Origin: Nitrospirota bacterium
Lineage (GTDB): Bacteria > Nitrospirota > UBA9217
Reading direction: 5' to 3'
DNA length: 60,131 nt
NCBI GenBank assembly: GCA_035516965.1
Contig: DATIZR010000023.1
Location: 1 to 60,131, forward strand
The position numbers were made by a program, and so were the translations under genes. This document shows, in pieces, positions 35,099 through 44,686 of the stretch (position 1 is the first letter of the stretch; every line of letters begins with the position of its first letter). The notes beneath the pieces are model-generated. The model ran no database searches. It was given only the letters and a program-made list of their open reading frames with translations, and was not told the DNA's origin.

Positions 35099-38000
35099 CT
35101 ATGCCTTCACGACATTGACCATAAAGGCCTTGGATTCGGGAATCATGGTGTTCGCGTCACCGACGAAGGGCGTCAACAGATTGGCGCTGTCGCCGCCGCT
35201 GCCGTCTTCAGGGAACTGCCAGCCGAAATGCCAGGGAATACCGACCTGGTGGACCGTGGACCCGCCCACCTTGAAGGGCTGAAACCGGTCGGTCACTAAC
35301 GCAATGGCCCAGAGTTCGCCGCGAGCGGACTTGACAGTAACCTTTTCACCGTTGCTGATGTTCTTTTCTTTTGCCAGCTCCTTGCTCATTTCCACGAACA
35401 TCTGGGGTTGCATTTCGAGCTGCCAGCCAGCATGACGCGTCATGACGCCGGTCTGCCAGTGTTCGGAGACGCGATAGGTCGTGGCGACGAAGGGATACCG
35501 CGTGTCGCAGGAGTAGTACTTCGCAAGATCGACGCCGAGCTCCTCCTGGATCTTGAGGCTGACAGCCGGATTGATGCGCTGCTTGTTCATGAGATTATCC
35601 TCGAGCGGGCACTCGAGAGATTCATAGTGCTCGGGGAAGGGTCCGTCGTTTAATCCCGGGCCGAATATGGCCCCCACGCCATCGGCTCGCATGATGAAGG
35701 GGAGCTTGCCTTTTTCCGTTGCCAGAGGCGGAGCAGGCCCGTCCGGTACGTCCCCAACCCATACTCCCGGTTTTTTCGTGTTCGGGTCAGGTTTGACCGG
35801 GTCCCACTTGATAACCACGCGTTTTGCGTCCCATGGCTTGCCCAGCGGGTCCACTGCTGCCCGGTTGTAGATGATCCTCCGGTTGACCGGCCAGGCCCAG
35901 GACCACTCAGGATACATGCCGAGCCCGGTCGGGTCGTTCTTGCCCCGCCGCGCCATCATGTTGATGATCTTGCCTTCCTTCTGGGTATAGCTCTGGGAGT
36001 AAATCCAGTTGCCCGAGGAGGTAGTGCCGTCGGCCTGGAGATGGACGAAGGTCGCGCAGAGATCTCCCTTCTTGCCCAGGAGCTTTGGAGGGCTCTGGCT
36101 CTTATCGTATACATCTTCAAGGTAATAGCCGTTGATCTCCTTTGCCACGTTGTGGACGTTGACCTCCTTGACCTTCCCGTTCGTGTCCTTTTCCCCGTAG
36201 TTCCAGGTCAGGTTCACAATCGGTTCCGGGAACTTTCCACCCTGTTTCTGGTACAGGGTCTTGACCCGGAAATAGAGTTCGTTCATGATGTCCGAGTCGG
36301 GCTTGGACTGGCCGATGGGGTCGATGGCCTTGTAGCGCCACTGGGTCCAGCGGCCCGAGTTCGCAAGGCTGCCTTCCTTCTCGACCGAGGAGCAGGCGGG
36401 GAGCAGGAAAACTTCGGTCTGGATGTCCTTGGGATTCATCCCTGGGCCCTTCCAGAAGGAAGCCGTCTCGTTGTCGAAGAGATTGACAGTCACCATCCAT
36501 TTCGTCTTGCCCAGAGCCTCACGCACATACTTCGCTGCAGGCGTTGAGCAGGCCGGGTTCTGGCCCCAGGCGAAGAAACCCTCGAACTTGCCCTGGTACA
36601 TCTTGTAGAACAGGTTGAGCCAGGAGGCGTTCATGCCTTCATCCGGCTTCGGGAGCCAGGCGTAGCCGAAGTCGTTGTCCTTCTGGGCCTTGGACCCGTA
36701 GATCGCCTTGAGATAGCTGGTGATGTACTTGCCGCGGTTGGACCACCAGTTGACGCTCTTCGGTTCCTTGGTCTTAGGTGTGTATTTCTCGATGTATGCC
36801 GGCAAGGTCGCCAGCGAGGCGGTCGGCATGGGCAGATAGCCGGGCAGGATATGGAACAGGAGGCCGTGGTCCGTGGAGCCCTGCACGTTCGACTCTCCGC
36901 GGAGAGCATTGATCCCGCCGCCCGCCATGCCCATGTTGCCCAGCAGGAGCTGTATGATGGTCATGGCCCGGATGTTCTGGGTGCCCACCGTGTGCTGGGT
37001 CCATCCCATGGCGTACAACTCGGTACCCACCCGGTTCGGCTTGCCGGTCGAAGCGTAGAGTTTGTAGACCTCGACCAGTTTTTCCTTTGGCGTCCCCGTA
37101 ATGTTCGAGACCTTATCCAGGTTGTAGCGGGAGTAATGCTTCTTTAAAAGCTGGTATACGCAATGCGGGTCCTTGAGGGCAAGGTCCTTCTTCGGAATCC
37201 CTGCCTCGTCCATCTGGAAGGACCACGTCTTCTTATCGTACTTCCTGGTCTTCGCATCATAGCCCGAGAACAGACCGTCCAAGTCTCCGGGCCCCTTGTA
37301 ATCCGCGTTGACCAGGAAGGAGGCATTGGTATACTTGAGCACGTATTCCTTGAAGTCGAGGTTGTTGTCCAAGATGTACTTGATCATGCCGCCCAGGAAG
37401 GCGATGTCAGAGCCCGAGCGCATAGGCGCGTACAGGTCAGCCTTTGCAGCGGTCTGCGTAAAACGGGGGTCGACGACGACCAGCTTTGCCCCCCGCTCCT
37501 TTGCCTTCATGACCCATTTCATGGAAATAGGGTGGTTTGAGGCGGGATTGCTCCCCATGACGAGAATTACATCAGCATTGCGAATATCGATCCAGTGATT
37601 GGTCATTGCACCGCGTCCGAACGACTCTCCCAGAGCCGCTACAGTGGCGGAGTGTCAAATGCGCGCCTGGTGTTCTATATATACCAGACCCCATGACCTC
37701 ATCAGTTTTTGGAGCATATAACATTCTTCGTTGTCCAAGGCAGCGCTTCCCACGTGAGCAATGGCGTCGGTCCTGTTCACTACGAAATCTTTTTCCGCCT
37801 CATTTTCAGTCCCGTCTGCGGCTTTTTCCTTGACCTTTGATTTCGAAGTGAGCTTGAAGGACTTGTCTCGTGTTGATTTGACACGCTTGGCGATCTCATC
37901 GAGCGCCCAATCCCACTCGACTTCCTTCCATTCAGCGGCGCCCGGCGCGCGGTATTTCGGCTTTGTCAGCCTGGTGGGATTGTTGATGATCTGGTAGAGC

Positions 38001-38260
38001 GATGCGCCTTTTGAACAGAGGGTGCCTTCGTTGATGGGATGGTCAGGATCTCCTTCGGTGTTGATCACCTTGCCGTCCTTCGTGTGGACGATGATGCCGC
38101 AGCCGACGGAACAGTAGGGACAGATGGTGTTCGTCTTGGTCGCGCCGTTGATCCTCAGGCCCTGGGCATATGCCTTCGCCGGATCGAGGTTGATGCCGAG
38201 GGACCCGAGCAGAACAGAACTGCCCGAGATCTTCATGAATTCCCGCCTTGATACCCCCAT
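35099..38260 (-). CDS. fdnG: Selenocysteine formate dehydrogenase catalytic (alpha) subunit
   Basis: A 1,053-residue molybdenum or tungsten bis-MGD formate oxidase, periplasmic through a twin-arginine signal (SRREFMK at residues 4-10). The N-terminal [4Fe-4S] motif is CPYCSVGC with a fourth Cys in GTLCSKG. The codon at 37657-37655 is UGA in frame. The sequence flanking it, EHQARI-U-HSATVAALG then FGRGAMTNHW, matches the selenocysteine site of FdnG exactly in context, so it is read as Sec202 and not a stop. A hairpin just after the UGA can act as SECIS. GGAGG lies eight bases upstream of the ATG. First gene of fdnGHI. Confidence 0.95.
37626..37653 (-). promoter_or_regulatory. Putative bacterial SECIS hairpin
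   Basis: Beginning two bases after the UGA on the minus strand, ACTCC (37653-37649) pairs with GGAGT (37630-37626), enclosing a small GCC/GGC stem and loop. Bacterial SECIS elements for SelB lie at this distance within the coding region. The exact SelB loop consensus was not verified. Confidence 0.55.
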
Positions 38261-38601
38261 TGAATTGCCTCCTTTTTTTGTAATTATGATCTATCCTGAT
38301 TGCTGACTGGCAAGAGTCCCGAAAAGCGGAATAAACCCGCCTGGACTGCATTCGCGTGAGTGGATTCATCCCGTATTCAGGAGATGATGAGATGTATGCA
38401 TAGAGATACGGCAAGGCCCATCCATAAGGAATGCTAATTCCTGCATAACTATAGCAAATAACATCACCATTGTCGAGGTGATTTTCAGCAATAAAGAAGT
38501 TAGGCCAACGGCTCAATAAGCGCAGAAAGCATTAATTCTGCGCATGCGATGTAGCAATTACCGATGCCCGCGCCAGTCTGAAGAGTGAATAAGCTATCAC
38601 C
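38261..38601. other. Intergenic leader region between fdnG and hsp20
   Basis: No gene is supported in the first 340 bases of this divergent gap. A strong ribosome site (AGGAGG) belongs to fdnG. An 8-bp inverted repeat GCGCAGAA (38520-38527) / TTCTGCGC (38536-38543) could be a protein-binding site or hairpin, with no T tract. No convincing -35/-10 or -24/-12 pair for fdnG was found. Confidence 0.4.
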
Positions 38602-38630
38602 TTGACATTGAAGCTCTTCTTTGTTATGGT
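38602..38630 (+). promoter_or_regulatory. Promoter of the hsp20 transcript
   Basis: TTGACA (38602-38607), a 17-base spacer and TATGGT (38625-38630) with an extended-10 TGT. Predicted start at about 38637, giving a structured leader of about 137 bases. A weaker TACAAT at 38677 is an alternative without a -35. Confidence 0.55.
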
Positions 38631-38683
38631 TCTATCGGTTTCAGTATTTCTTGATTCTTTTTATTTCAGAAAGCGCTACAATA

Positions 38684-38743
38684 AAACCAGCGGCATCCTC
38701 TTTCCTGTTACTGACCTGACAGCTCACGAATCACCGCTGGTTT
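38684..38743 (+). promoter_or_regulatory. Long-range 10-bp leader stem
   Basis: AAACCAGCGG (38684-38693) pairs perfectly with CCGCTGGTTT (38734-38743). The 40-base interior contains a second hairpin, CTGTTA/TGACAG. It ends four bases before the ribosome-site hairpin, the arrangement seen in multi-hairpin thermosensor leaders. Confidence 0.55.
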
Positions 38744-38747
38744 GACA

Positions 38748-38768
38748 ACGCCTTTTGAAAGGAGGCGT
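38748..38768 (+). promoter_or_regulatory. FourU-type RNA thermometer masking the hsp20 ribosome site
   Basis: In RNA, ACGCCUUUU (38748-38756) pairs with AGGAGGCGU (38760-38768) around a GAA loop. The four U pair with AGGA, part of the Shine-Dalgarno, through two U-A and two U-G pairs. This is the defining geometry of fourU thermometers, known from the small heat-shock gene agsA of Salmonella. The lower five pairs are A-U, C-G, G-C, C-G, C-G. The stem should hide the ribosome site at low temperature and open when warm. Confidence 0.75.
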
Positions 38769-38773
38769 CCTGA

Positions 38774-39175
38774 TTGCGATACAAGTACATAGCCTATAAG
38801 TATTCGAGGCGGAGCGGGTCTGAGACGGTTTTCCACGGAACCTGGGACTCCTTCGGCGCCTGGTCTCACCCGTCAAGAATAGTCTGGCGGCCGGCGACCG
38901 ATGTGTTTGAAACGCGGGACGAGTTGGTTGTCGTCATGGAGCTTGCCGGCGTTACCGAGGACGACATGTCGGTAACACTTTTCAGCGACCTCCTGGTCGT
39001 CGACGGTATACGGCATCAGCCCTCGGTTACCAAAGTGAATGCATACCACCAACTGGGTATCAAATACGGAGAGTTCCGGTCCGAAGTGCATGTCCCGTTT
39101 CCGGTCGATACGTCGAAGGTCAAAGCGGAGTATAACAATGGATTACTGAGGATTTCCCTTACCAAGCTCGACTGA
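38774..39175 (+). CDS. Small heat-shock protein (Hsp20/alpha-crystallin family)
   Basis: A 133-residue ATP-independent holdase chaperone. The alpha-crystallin domain runs from about residue 38 to the end: PATDVFETRDELVVVMELAGVTEDDMSVTLFSDLLVVDGIR, then EFRSEVHVPFPVDTSKVKAEYNNGLLRISLTKLD. The A-x-x-x-n-G-v-L motif reads AEYNNGLL. The usual C-terminal I-x-I extension is absent, so oligomerisation may differ. The start is TTG with GGAGG eight bases upstream, and that site is inside the fourU hairpin. It lies 70 bases ahead of lon, so chaperone and protease are probably co-transcribed. Confidence 0.9.
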   Translation: MRYKYIAYKYSRRSGSETVFHGTWDSFGAWSHPSRIVWRPATDVFETRDELVVVMELAGVTEDDMSVTLFSDLLVVDGIRHQPSVTKVNAYHQLGIKYGEFRSEVHVPFPVDTSKVKAEYNNGLLRISLTKLD

Positions 39176-39245
39176 GACGGGAACGAAGGTGCGTTTATTG
39201 GGATTTCTCAAGAAGTTGTTCAAAAAACAAGTCAGGAGCACAGTC

Positions 39246-41621
39246 ATGGAAATGACGGATGCAGAAACTGAAAAAATACCGGTGGTGCCCCCGGAACTTC
39301 CTCTCCTGCCGCTGAAAGATACGGTTGTTTACCCGCTCACGGTCTACCCGCTCGTTATCGGCAAGGAGAAATCCATCAAGCTGATCAACGATGTGACGGT
39401 CGGCGACAAGACCCTGGCGTTGACGGCACAGCGAAAAGCGGACACCGAGGTCTCCGGCATCACCGACATTTACACGATCGGCACCATGGCGCGCATTCTG
39501 CAGATGGTCAAGGCGCCTGACGGGACGCTGCGCGTGCTCGTGCAGGGGCTTGAGCGGATCAGCATCGACCAGTTCGTGCAGACCAATCCCTATATCAAGG
39601 CCGGCATCAAGGCAATTCCGGACCGCGCCGAGAAATCGGTGCAAATGGAAGGGCTGATGCGCGGCGTGGCGGAGCTCTTCCAGAAAATGGTGAGCCTTAT
39701 GCCCAACATGCCCGAAGAGCTCTCGGCAGCCGCCACGAACATCGAAGACCCCCGCCAGCTCGTGTACCTCATTGCCACGAACATCAGGATGGACCTGCCT
39801 CAGCGCCAGGAACTCCTCGAGAACGAGAACGTCTTCGACAAGCTGACGAAGCTCATGCAGCATCTGAACCGCGAGGTCGAAGTTCTTGAACTGGGCAGGA
39901 AGATCCAGGGCCAGGCGCGGGACCAAATGCAGAAAGCGGAGCGAGAGTACCTCCTCAGGCAGCAGCTCTCGGCAATCCGGAAGGAACTCGGCGAGGAGTC
40001 CGACGAGGGATCGGAGAGCAAGGCCCTGAGGGAGAAGATCGAATCGGCAAAGCTACCGCCGGAAGCGGAAAAAGAGGCGAAACGCGAGCTTTCCCGGATG
40101 GAGAAGCTGAACGCCGCTTCTCCCGAGTATTCGGTCATCCGCACCTATCTGGAATGGATCACCAGCCTTCCCTGGAACAAGACCTCGGCGTCTCCCATAG
40201 ACATCGGAAAGGCGAAGACCACGCTGGATACGGACCATTACGACCTTGAAAAGGTGAAGGACCGCGTCCTGGAATACCTTGCAGTCAAGAAGCTGGGGCA
40301 GGAGCGGGGGGCCCAGGACGGCGGCAAGATCCGGGAGCCGATACTCTGTTTTGTCGGGCCGCCGGGAGTCGGCAAGACCTCGCTCGGTCAGTCCATCGCG
40401 CGGGCCCTCGACCGGAAGTTCATGCGCATGTCTCTGGGAGGGCTCCATGACGAAGCGGAGATCCGCGGCCACCGCCGGACGTACATCGGCGCGATGCCCG
40501 GCCGGATCATCCAGGCGATCAAGCGCATCGAAACAAAGGATCCGGTGATAATGCTCGACGAAGTGGACAAGGTGGGCGCGGACTGGCGGGGCGACCCGTC
40601 CTCGGCGCTGCTCGAAGTGCTCGACCCCGAGCAGAACAAGGATTTTCGGGACAACTATCTCGATGTGCCCTTCGACCTTTCCCAGGTAATGTTCATTACC
40701 ACGGCAAACCAGCTTGACACGATACCGCCGCCGCTGCTGGACCGGATGGAAGTGCTGCACCTGCCCGGGTACACAGAGCATGAGAAGCTGAACATCGCCA
40801 AAAAGTACCTGATCCCGAAGGAGATCAGGGCGAACGCTCTCAAAGACGATGAGATTGTGATCGACGATGACACGGTCCGGGCCATCATCAAGGACTACAC
40901 GCGCGAGGCAGGCGTCAGGAACCTGGAGCGGGAGATCGCAAACGTGTGCCGCAAGGTTGCAAAGAGCGTGGCGGAGGACAAGCCGGCTCCGGTCACGGTC
41001 AAGGCCGAGGATCTCCATGATTACCTCGGGAATCCCCGGTTCTTCGCGGAAACCGCGATCCGCATCGATCGCCCGGGGGTCGTTACCGGCCTTGCCTGGA
41101 CGCCGACGGGAGGGGACATCCTGTTCATCGAAGCGACCATGATGCCGGGGAACAAGCAGCTGACGCTCACCGGCCAACTGGGCGATGTCATGAAAGAATC
41201 AGCACAGGCGGCCCTGTCCTACGTCCGCTCGCAGGCGGAAAAACTCGGCATCCACAAGGACTTTTACGAGAAAACAGACATCCATATCCACGTTCCAGCG
41301 GGCGCTATTCCCAAGGATGGCCCCTCGGCCGGCGTTACCATGACCACGGCCATCATTTCGATGCTGACCGGGAAGATTGCAAAGCATGACCTCGCTATGA
41401 CCGGCGAGATCACGCTCCGGGGAAAGGTCATGCCGATCGGGGGTGTGAAGGAGAAGGTGCTCGCGGCAAAGCGGGCGGGGATCAAGACCGTGATCCTGCC
41501 GGCACAGAACAAAAACGACATCCAGGACGTGCCGGAGGACCTCCGGAAGGAGATGAACTTCGTCTTCGTAGACACGATCGACCAGGTCATCGACGCCGCG
41601 CTGGACGGTACAAAGAGCTAA
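39246..41621 (+). CDS. lon: ATP-dependent protease Lon
   Basis: Lon degrades damaged and regulatory proteins. The 791-residue product has the LonN substrate domain ([13 protein letters not shown] at the start), a coiled-coil region, AAA+ motifs ([25 protein letters not shown]) and the protease domain with the catalytic serine in [11 protein letters not shown] and lysine in [14 protein letters not shown]. The ATG at 39246 is used because AGGAG lies eight bases before it and LonN homology follows; a GTG at 39189 would add 19 basic residues. It sits behind the heat-regulated hsp20 and four bases before lipA. Confidence 0.96.
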   Translation: MEMTDAETEKIPVVPPELPLLPLKDTVVYPLTVYPLVIGKEKSIKLINDVTVGDKTLALTAQRKADTEVSGITDIYTIGTMARILQMVKAPDGTLRVLVQGLERISIDQFVQTNPYIKAGIKAIPDRAEKSVQMEGLMRGVAELFQKMVSLMPNMPEELSAAATNIEDPRQLVYLIATNIRMDLPQRQELLENENVFDKLTKLMQHLNREVEVLELGRKIQGQARDQMQKAEREYLLRQQLSAIRKELGEESDEGSESKALREKIESAKLPPEAEKEAKRELSRMEKLNAASPEYSVIRTYLEWITSLPWNKTSASPIDIGKAKTTLDTDHYDLEKVKDRVLEYLAVKKLGQERGAQDGGKIREPILCFVGPPGVGKTSLGQSIARALDRKFMRMSLGGLHDEAEIRGHRRTYIGAMPGRIIQAIKRIETKDPVIMLDEVDKVGADWRGDPSSALLEVLDPEQNKDFRDNYLDVPFDLSQVMFITTANQLDTIPPPLLDRMEVLHLPGYTEHEKLNIAKKYLIPKEIRANALKDDEIVIDDDTVRAIIKDYTREAGVRNLEREIANVCRKVAKSVAEDKPAPVTVKAEDLHDYLGNPRFFAETAIRIDRPGVVTGLAWTPTGGDILFIEATMMPGNKQLTLTGQLGDVMKESAQAALSYVRSQAEKLGIHKDFYEKTDIHIHVPAGAIPKDGPSAGVTMTTAIISMLTGKIAKHDLAMTGEITLRGKVMPIGGVKEKVLAAKRAGIKTVILPAQNKNDIQDVPEDLRKEMNFVFVDTIDQVIDAALDGTKS

Positions 41622-41624
41622 GCA

Positions 41625-42518
41625 GTGCCGTCCCGCGAAGAACAAGAACGGCTTCCGGCGTGGTTCCGCATACGTCTTTCCACCACACAAAAGTCGAACA
41701 GAATCCGAAACGCCGTCGACTCCCGTAATCTGCATACCGTCTGCAGAAGCGCCTCGTGCCCGAACCAGACCGAGTGCTGGAATGCGGGTACAGCGACATT
41801 CATGATCCTTGGGGACATCTGTTCCCGCTCCTGCGGATTCTGCAGTGTGCCGAAAGGCATTCCGGGAAACACAGACCACGACGAGCCCCGGCGCATTGCC
41901 GAGGCAATCGCGGACCTCGGCCTCACCTATGCCGTCATCACTTCGGTCACCAGGGACGATTTGCCGGACGGCGGGGCGGGCGTTTTTGCCGCAACGATCA
42001 GGGCAGTGCGGACAAGGGTTCCCGGCTGCGGGATCGAGGTGCTGGTTCCGGATTTTCAAGGCTCTCATACGGCTCTCCAGACAGTTCTTGCAGCGCTTCC
42101 CGACGTTCTGAACCACAATCTTGAAACAATCCCGTCCCTCTATTCGCGAGTCCGGCCGCAAGCGGACTATCGCCGGTCCCTTTCCCTTCTTCAACAAGCC
42201 GCTGCCTGTGGAGCCATAACAAAGAGCGGGCTGATGCTCGGGCTCGGGGAGGGGAGGGAGGAACTCGTCGCCACGCTGCATGATCTTCGAGCAGTTGGCT
42301 GCTCAATCCTCACCTTGGGACAATACCTCCGGCCGGGCAGACACCATCTACGGGTCGAACACTACTATCATGCCGATGAATTCGGGGAGCTTCGGCAGCT
42401 CGCTTTGAACATCGGATTCCGGCACGTTGCATCAGGACCTCGGGTCAGAAGTTCCTATCATGCGGGGACGGAATATCGGCGCATCGGGAAGCTGAGTGAC
42501 GATGAACCCATCAGTTGA
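41625..42518 (+). CDS. lipA: Lipoyl synthase
   Basis: LipA inserts two sulphur atoms into protein-bound octanoyl groups using two [4Fe-4S] clusters. The 297-residue product has the auxiliary-cluster motif CRSASCPNQTEC (CX4CX5C), the radical SAM motif CSRSCGFC (CX3CX2C), TSVTRDDLPDGGAGVFA, HNLETIPSLYSRVRP, KSGLMLGLGE and the C-terminal RSSYHAG whose serine binds the auxiliary cluster. The start is a GTG three bases past the lon stop. No LipB or lipoate-dependent complexes are in the window. Confidence 0.95.
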   Translation: MPSREEQERLPAWFRIRLSTTQKSNRIRNAVDSRNLHTVCRSASCPNQTECWNAGTATFMILGDICSRSCGFCSVPKGIPGNTDHDEPRRIAEAIADLGLTYAVITSVTRDDLPDGGAGVFAATIRAVRTRVPGCGIEVLVPDFQGSHTALQTVLAALPDVLNHNLETIPSLYSRVRPQADYRRSLSLLQQAAACGAITKSGLMLGLGEGREELVATLHDLRAVGCSILTLGQYLRPGRHHLRVEHYYHADEFGELRQLALNIGFRHVASGPRVRSSYHAGTEYRRIGKLSDDEPIS

Positions 42519-42609
42519 GTTCCCCGATAAAATCCATTGATCTCCGGAATCAGCCTGTACCTCTCTGCTAACCTTGCAAGCCATACACGCGCCTCGTAAT
42601 GCTTTTCTA

Positions 42610-42639
42610 TGGACAATTTGAAGACAACTAGTTTATAAT
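42610..42639 (+). promoter_or_regulatory. Sigma70-type promoter of the methyltransferase gene
   Basis: TGGACA (42610-42615), an 18-base spacer and a consensus TATAAT (42634-42639). AGGAG lies before the ATG at 42678. It separates the next two genes from the lon-lipA unit. Confidence 0.65.
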
Positions 42640-42677
42640 TCTGCACTTTCAGCGGAAAGGGAAGTGATCAGGAGATC

Positions 42678-43355
42678 ATGGAATTCACGGGGGAACGATT
42701 CGTACCTGGTCCTGAGGCCGGCCTGCTCGAGGCTGAGCACATCCAGCGCTACCGGTTCGCATCGGGATACGCAAAGGGGAAATCGGTCCTGGATATTGCC
42801 TGCGGTTCCGGCTACGGCAGCAAGATATTAGGCGACGCCGGCGCGTCATGTGTGACGGGCGTGGATGTTTCTTCCGAAGCCGTGGACTTCGCGAAAAACA
42901 AGTATGAGAGCGGATCAATCACGTTCCAGGTCGCTGACGCGGAGCACTTTCTCCACGGGAAATTCGACCTCATCGTCAGCTTTGAAACGCTGGAGCACCT
43001 CGACGACAGGCGCCTGTTTTTAAAGAATCTGAGCGCAATGCTGAACCGGCACGGCATTCTGATCATCTCCACGCCGAACAAGGCGATAACGTCTCCCATG
43101 AAAAGACCCGAAAAGATCCGGAATAAATATCATAAATATGAGTATGTTGAGCAGGAATTCATCGGGGAATTAAAGGATGCCGGCTTCGGGGATATTCAGC
43201 AGTTCGGACAGCACTCCTATCCCGCGATCTTTCGCGTACAGCTTCTATCCCGCCTCTTTCGTCGCCGGATACGAGACACGGTAGAAACCGCGGCAGTTCT
43301 CCCCATGACCCGGAGGCGGATCCCTCGCTATTTCGTGTTTGTCGCCAGGAAATAG
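42678..43355 (+). CDS. Class I SAM-dependent methyltransferase
   Basis: A 225-residue Rossmann-fold methyltransferase: the N-terminal MEFTGERFVPG, SAM-binding SVLDIACGSGYGS, GVDVSSEAVDFAK, the acidic VADAEHF, FDLIVSFETLEHLDD and the final HGILIISTPNK. The FTGERFVPG opening and the pairing with a GT2 glycosyltransferase 10 bases downstream are typical of methyltransferases acting on surface glycans. The acceptor is unknown. Its own promoter lies upstream. Confidence 0.88.
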   Translation: MEFTGERFVPGPEAGLLEAEHIQRYRFASGYAKGKSVLDIACGSGYGSKILGDAGASCVTGVDVSSEAVDFAKNKYESGSITFQVADAEHFLHGKFDLIVSFETLEHLDDRRLFLKNLSAMLNRHGILIISTPNKAITSPMKRPEKIRNKYHKYEYVEQEFIGELKDAGFGDIQQFGQHSYPAIFRVQLLSRLFRRRIRDTVETAAVLPMTRRRIPRYFVFVARK

Positions 43356-43365
43356 AACCAAGCAG

Positions 43366-44202
43366 ATGAAAAACATGAAGATTACCGTCATCGTACCGAC
43401 CTATAATCGGCCCCAGGCCCTCAAACTCAGCCTCCTGAGTCTGGCACAACAGAGCATGCTGCCTCAGGAAGTCATGGTCGCTGATGATGGCAGCGGACCG
43501 GAAACGCGAACCATGGTCCATGAGATGCAGCGGAAAATCCAGAATGCGTTTCCGATCAGCCACGTGTGGCATGAAGACAAGGGCTTTCGGAAACCGAAGA
43601 TTCTGAACGAGGCGGTCCGGCAGTCAACCGGCGATTACCTCATTTTTCTTGATGGTGACTGCATGGCGCACAGGCATTTTATCAGGTCCCATGTTGAAAA
43701 TGGCAGCCACGATGCCATTCTGAGCGGCAAGCGAGTCGAGATCGGCCGTCAATTGACGGAGCATCTGCTGGCAAGCGGGAAGGTCCTGAACTCATTGAGA
43801 CCGAGCCTGCTATGGGACGCTGCTCGCGGCAGGTCCCGGAAGGTGGAAGAGGCGATTCCGATCCGCAGTGCTTTCTTGAGACGGCTTGCTCACCGGGACA
43901 GGATAACGGACGATGGTGTCTGGGGATGCAATTTCAGCATCGCGAAGGACCTCTTTCTTGCGATCAACGGCTGTGACGAAGATTTTCTTGACGGCTCCAT
44001 CGAAGATAACGATCTCGGGATCAGGGTCTTGAACCAGGGTAAACAGGTCAAATCGGTCCGGGGTCTTGCCATCATTTTTCACTTGTGGCATCAGTCATCG
44101 TGGAGCTTTACGAATGAAAAATATCAGCACAATCTTGCTATATTAAAAAAACGGATAGCTGACAAGGAACCTTTCTGCAGGAACGGAATTAGGAAACGCT
44201 GA
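43366..44202 (+). CDS. Family 2 glycosyltransferase
   Basis: A 278-residue GT-A fold transferase: KITVIVPTYNRPQALKLSLLSL, VMVADDGSGPETRTM, the metal-binding DGDCMAHRHF (DXD-like), and a C-terminal galactosyltransferase-type segment GVWGCNFSIAKDLFLAINGCDEDFLDGSIEDNDLGIRVLNQG with the likely catalytic ED. Histidines in FHLWHQSS follow. No membrane helix is present. It lies 10 bases after the methyltransferase and is followed by a terminator, so the two form a small glycan operon. Donor and acceptor sugars cannot be told. Confidence 0.9.
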   Translation: MKNMKITVIVPTYNRPQALKLSLLSLAQQSMLPQEVMVADDGSGPETRTMVHEMQRKIQNAFPISHVWHEDKGFRKPKILNEAVRQSTGDYLIFLDGDCMAHRHFIRSHVENGSHDAILSGKRVEIGRQLTEHLLASGKVLNSLRPSLLWDAARGRSRKVEEAIPIRSAFLRRLAHRDRITDDGVWGCNFSIAKDLFLAINGCDEDFLDGSIEDNDLGIRVLNQGKQVKSVRGLAIIFHLWHQSSWSFTNEKYQHNLAILKKRIADKEPFCRNGIRKR

Positions 44203-44224
44203 AAACCGTGATAGCAGCGAATCA

Positions 44225-44280
44225 AGAAAGCGGGGATACAGCGGGGATTATGAATTACAGTATGCGTCCCGCTTTTTCTT
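44225..44280 (+). terminator. Putative intrinsic terminator after the GT2 gene
   Basis: AAAGCGGG (44227-44234) pairs with CCCGCTTT (44268-44275), extendable by two pairs, around a 33-base loop, followed by a T-rich tract. The loop is long for an intrinsic terminator, so confidence is moderate. Confidence 0.5.
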
Positions 44281-44686
44281 TCGCCTCTTTGATTTGACAT
44301 AATATACATTATCGGACATTTTATAATATCACGTTAAGGTTTAATGTTAATCCATAAGATACTATTAATTTTATTAAAATTACTATTTAGCTTGCCAGGC
44401 AAGCCCATTCTCGCTACTGTCTTAAGGCTTCTCTTCATCCCAGCGATTAGCATGCCAACGATCACAATTTCATATTGGACGCGCCGATATATCTGCTCTA
44501 ATCTCGGAAACATGAGTCCTGCGTTCATGACCCTGCAACGGTCGTGAAACCGGGCAGATCTCAGTTCAAGTTCTTACACTTAAAGTTCTTACACGGCATT
44601 CCAGGCGAAGCAGAAAGTGAGTGGCAGTATCAGCGGCAGGAGGAACCGGAAGCGGACCAGGATTTTTTTCTCATCAGTTTGACAGC
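44281..44686. other. AT-rich non-coding interval
   Basis: About 400 bases at lower GC than the flanks, especially 44290-44400. Short frames exist on both strands, but none has a ribosome site or recognisable homology. A 12-base direct repeat, AAGTTCTTACAC, occurs at 44568-44579 and 44583-44594. The region might be a decayed insertion, but no transposase signature is seen. Confidence 0.4.

Noticed and set aside
37655-37657. In-frame UGA that would truncate fdnG
   Set aside because: Flanking residues match the Sec site of formate dehydrogenases and both halves are intact and in the same frame, so it is a selenocysteine codon and not a nonsense mutation.
39189-39245. Upstream GTG start for Lon
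   Set aside because: It would add 19 basic residues with a poor ribosome site; AGGAG precedes the ATG at 39246, where Lon homology starts.
44294-44327. TTGACA and TATAAT boxes in the gap after the GT2 gene
   Set aside because: They are 22 bases apart, too far for a sigma70 promoter, and no gene follows.
44334-44547. Short frames on both strands (64 and 67 codons) in the AT-rich gap
   Set aside because: No ribosome site, no homology, low-complexity hydrophobic composition; they overlap each other.
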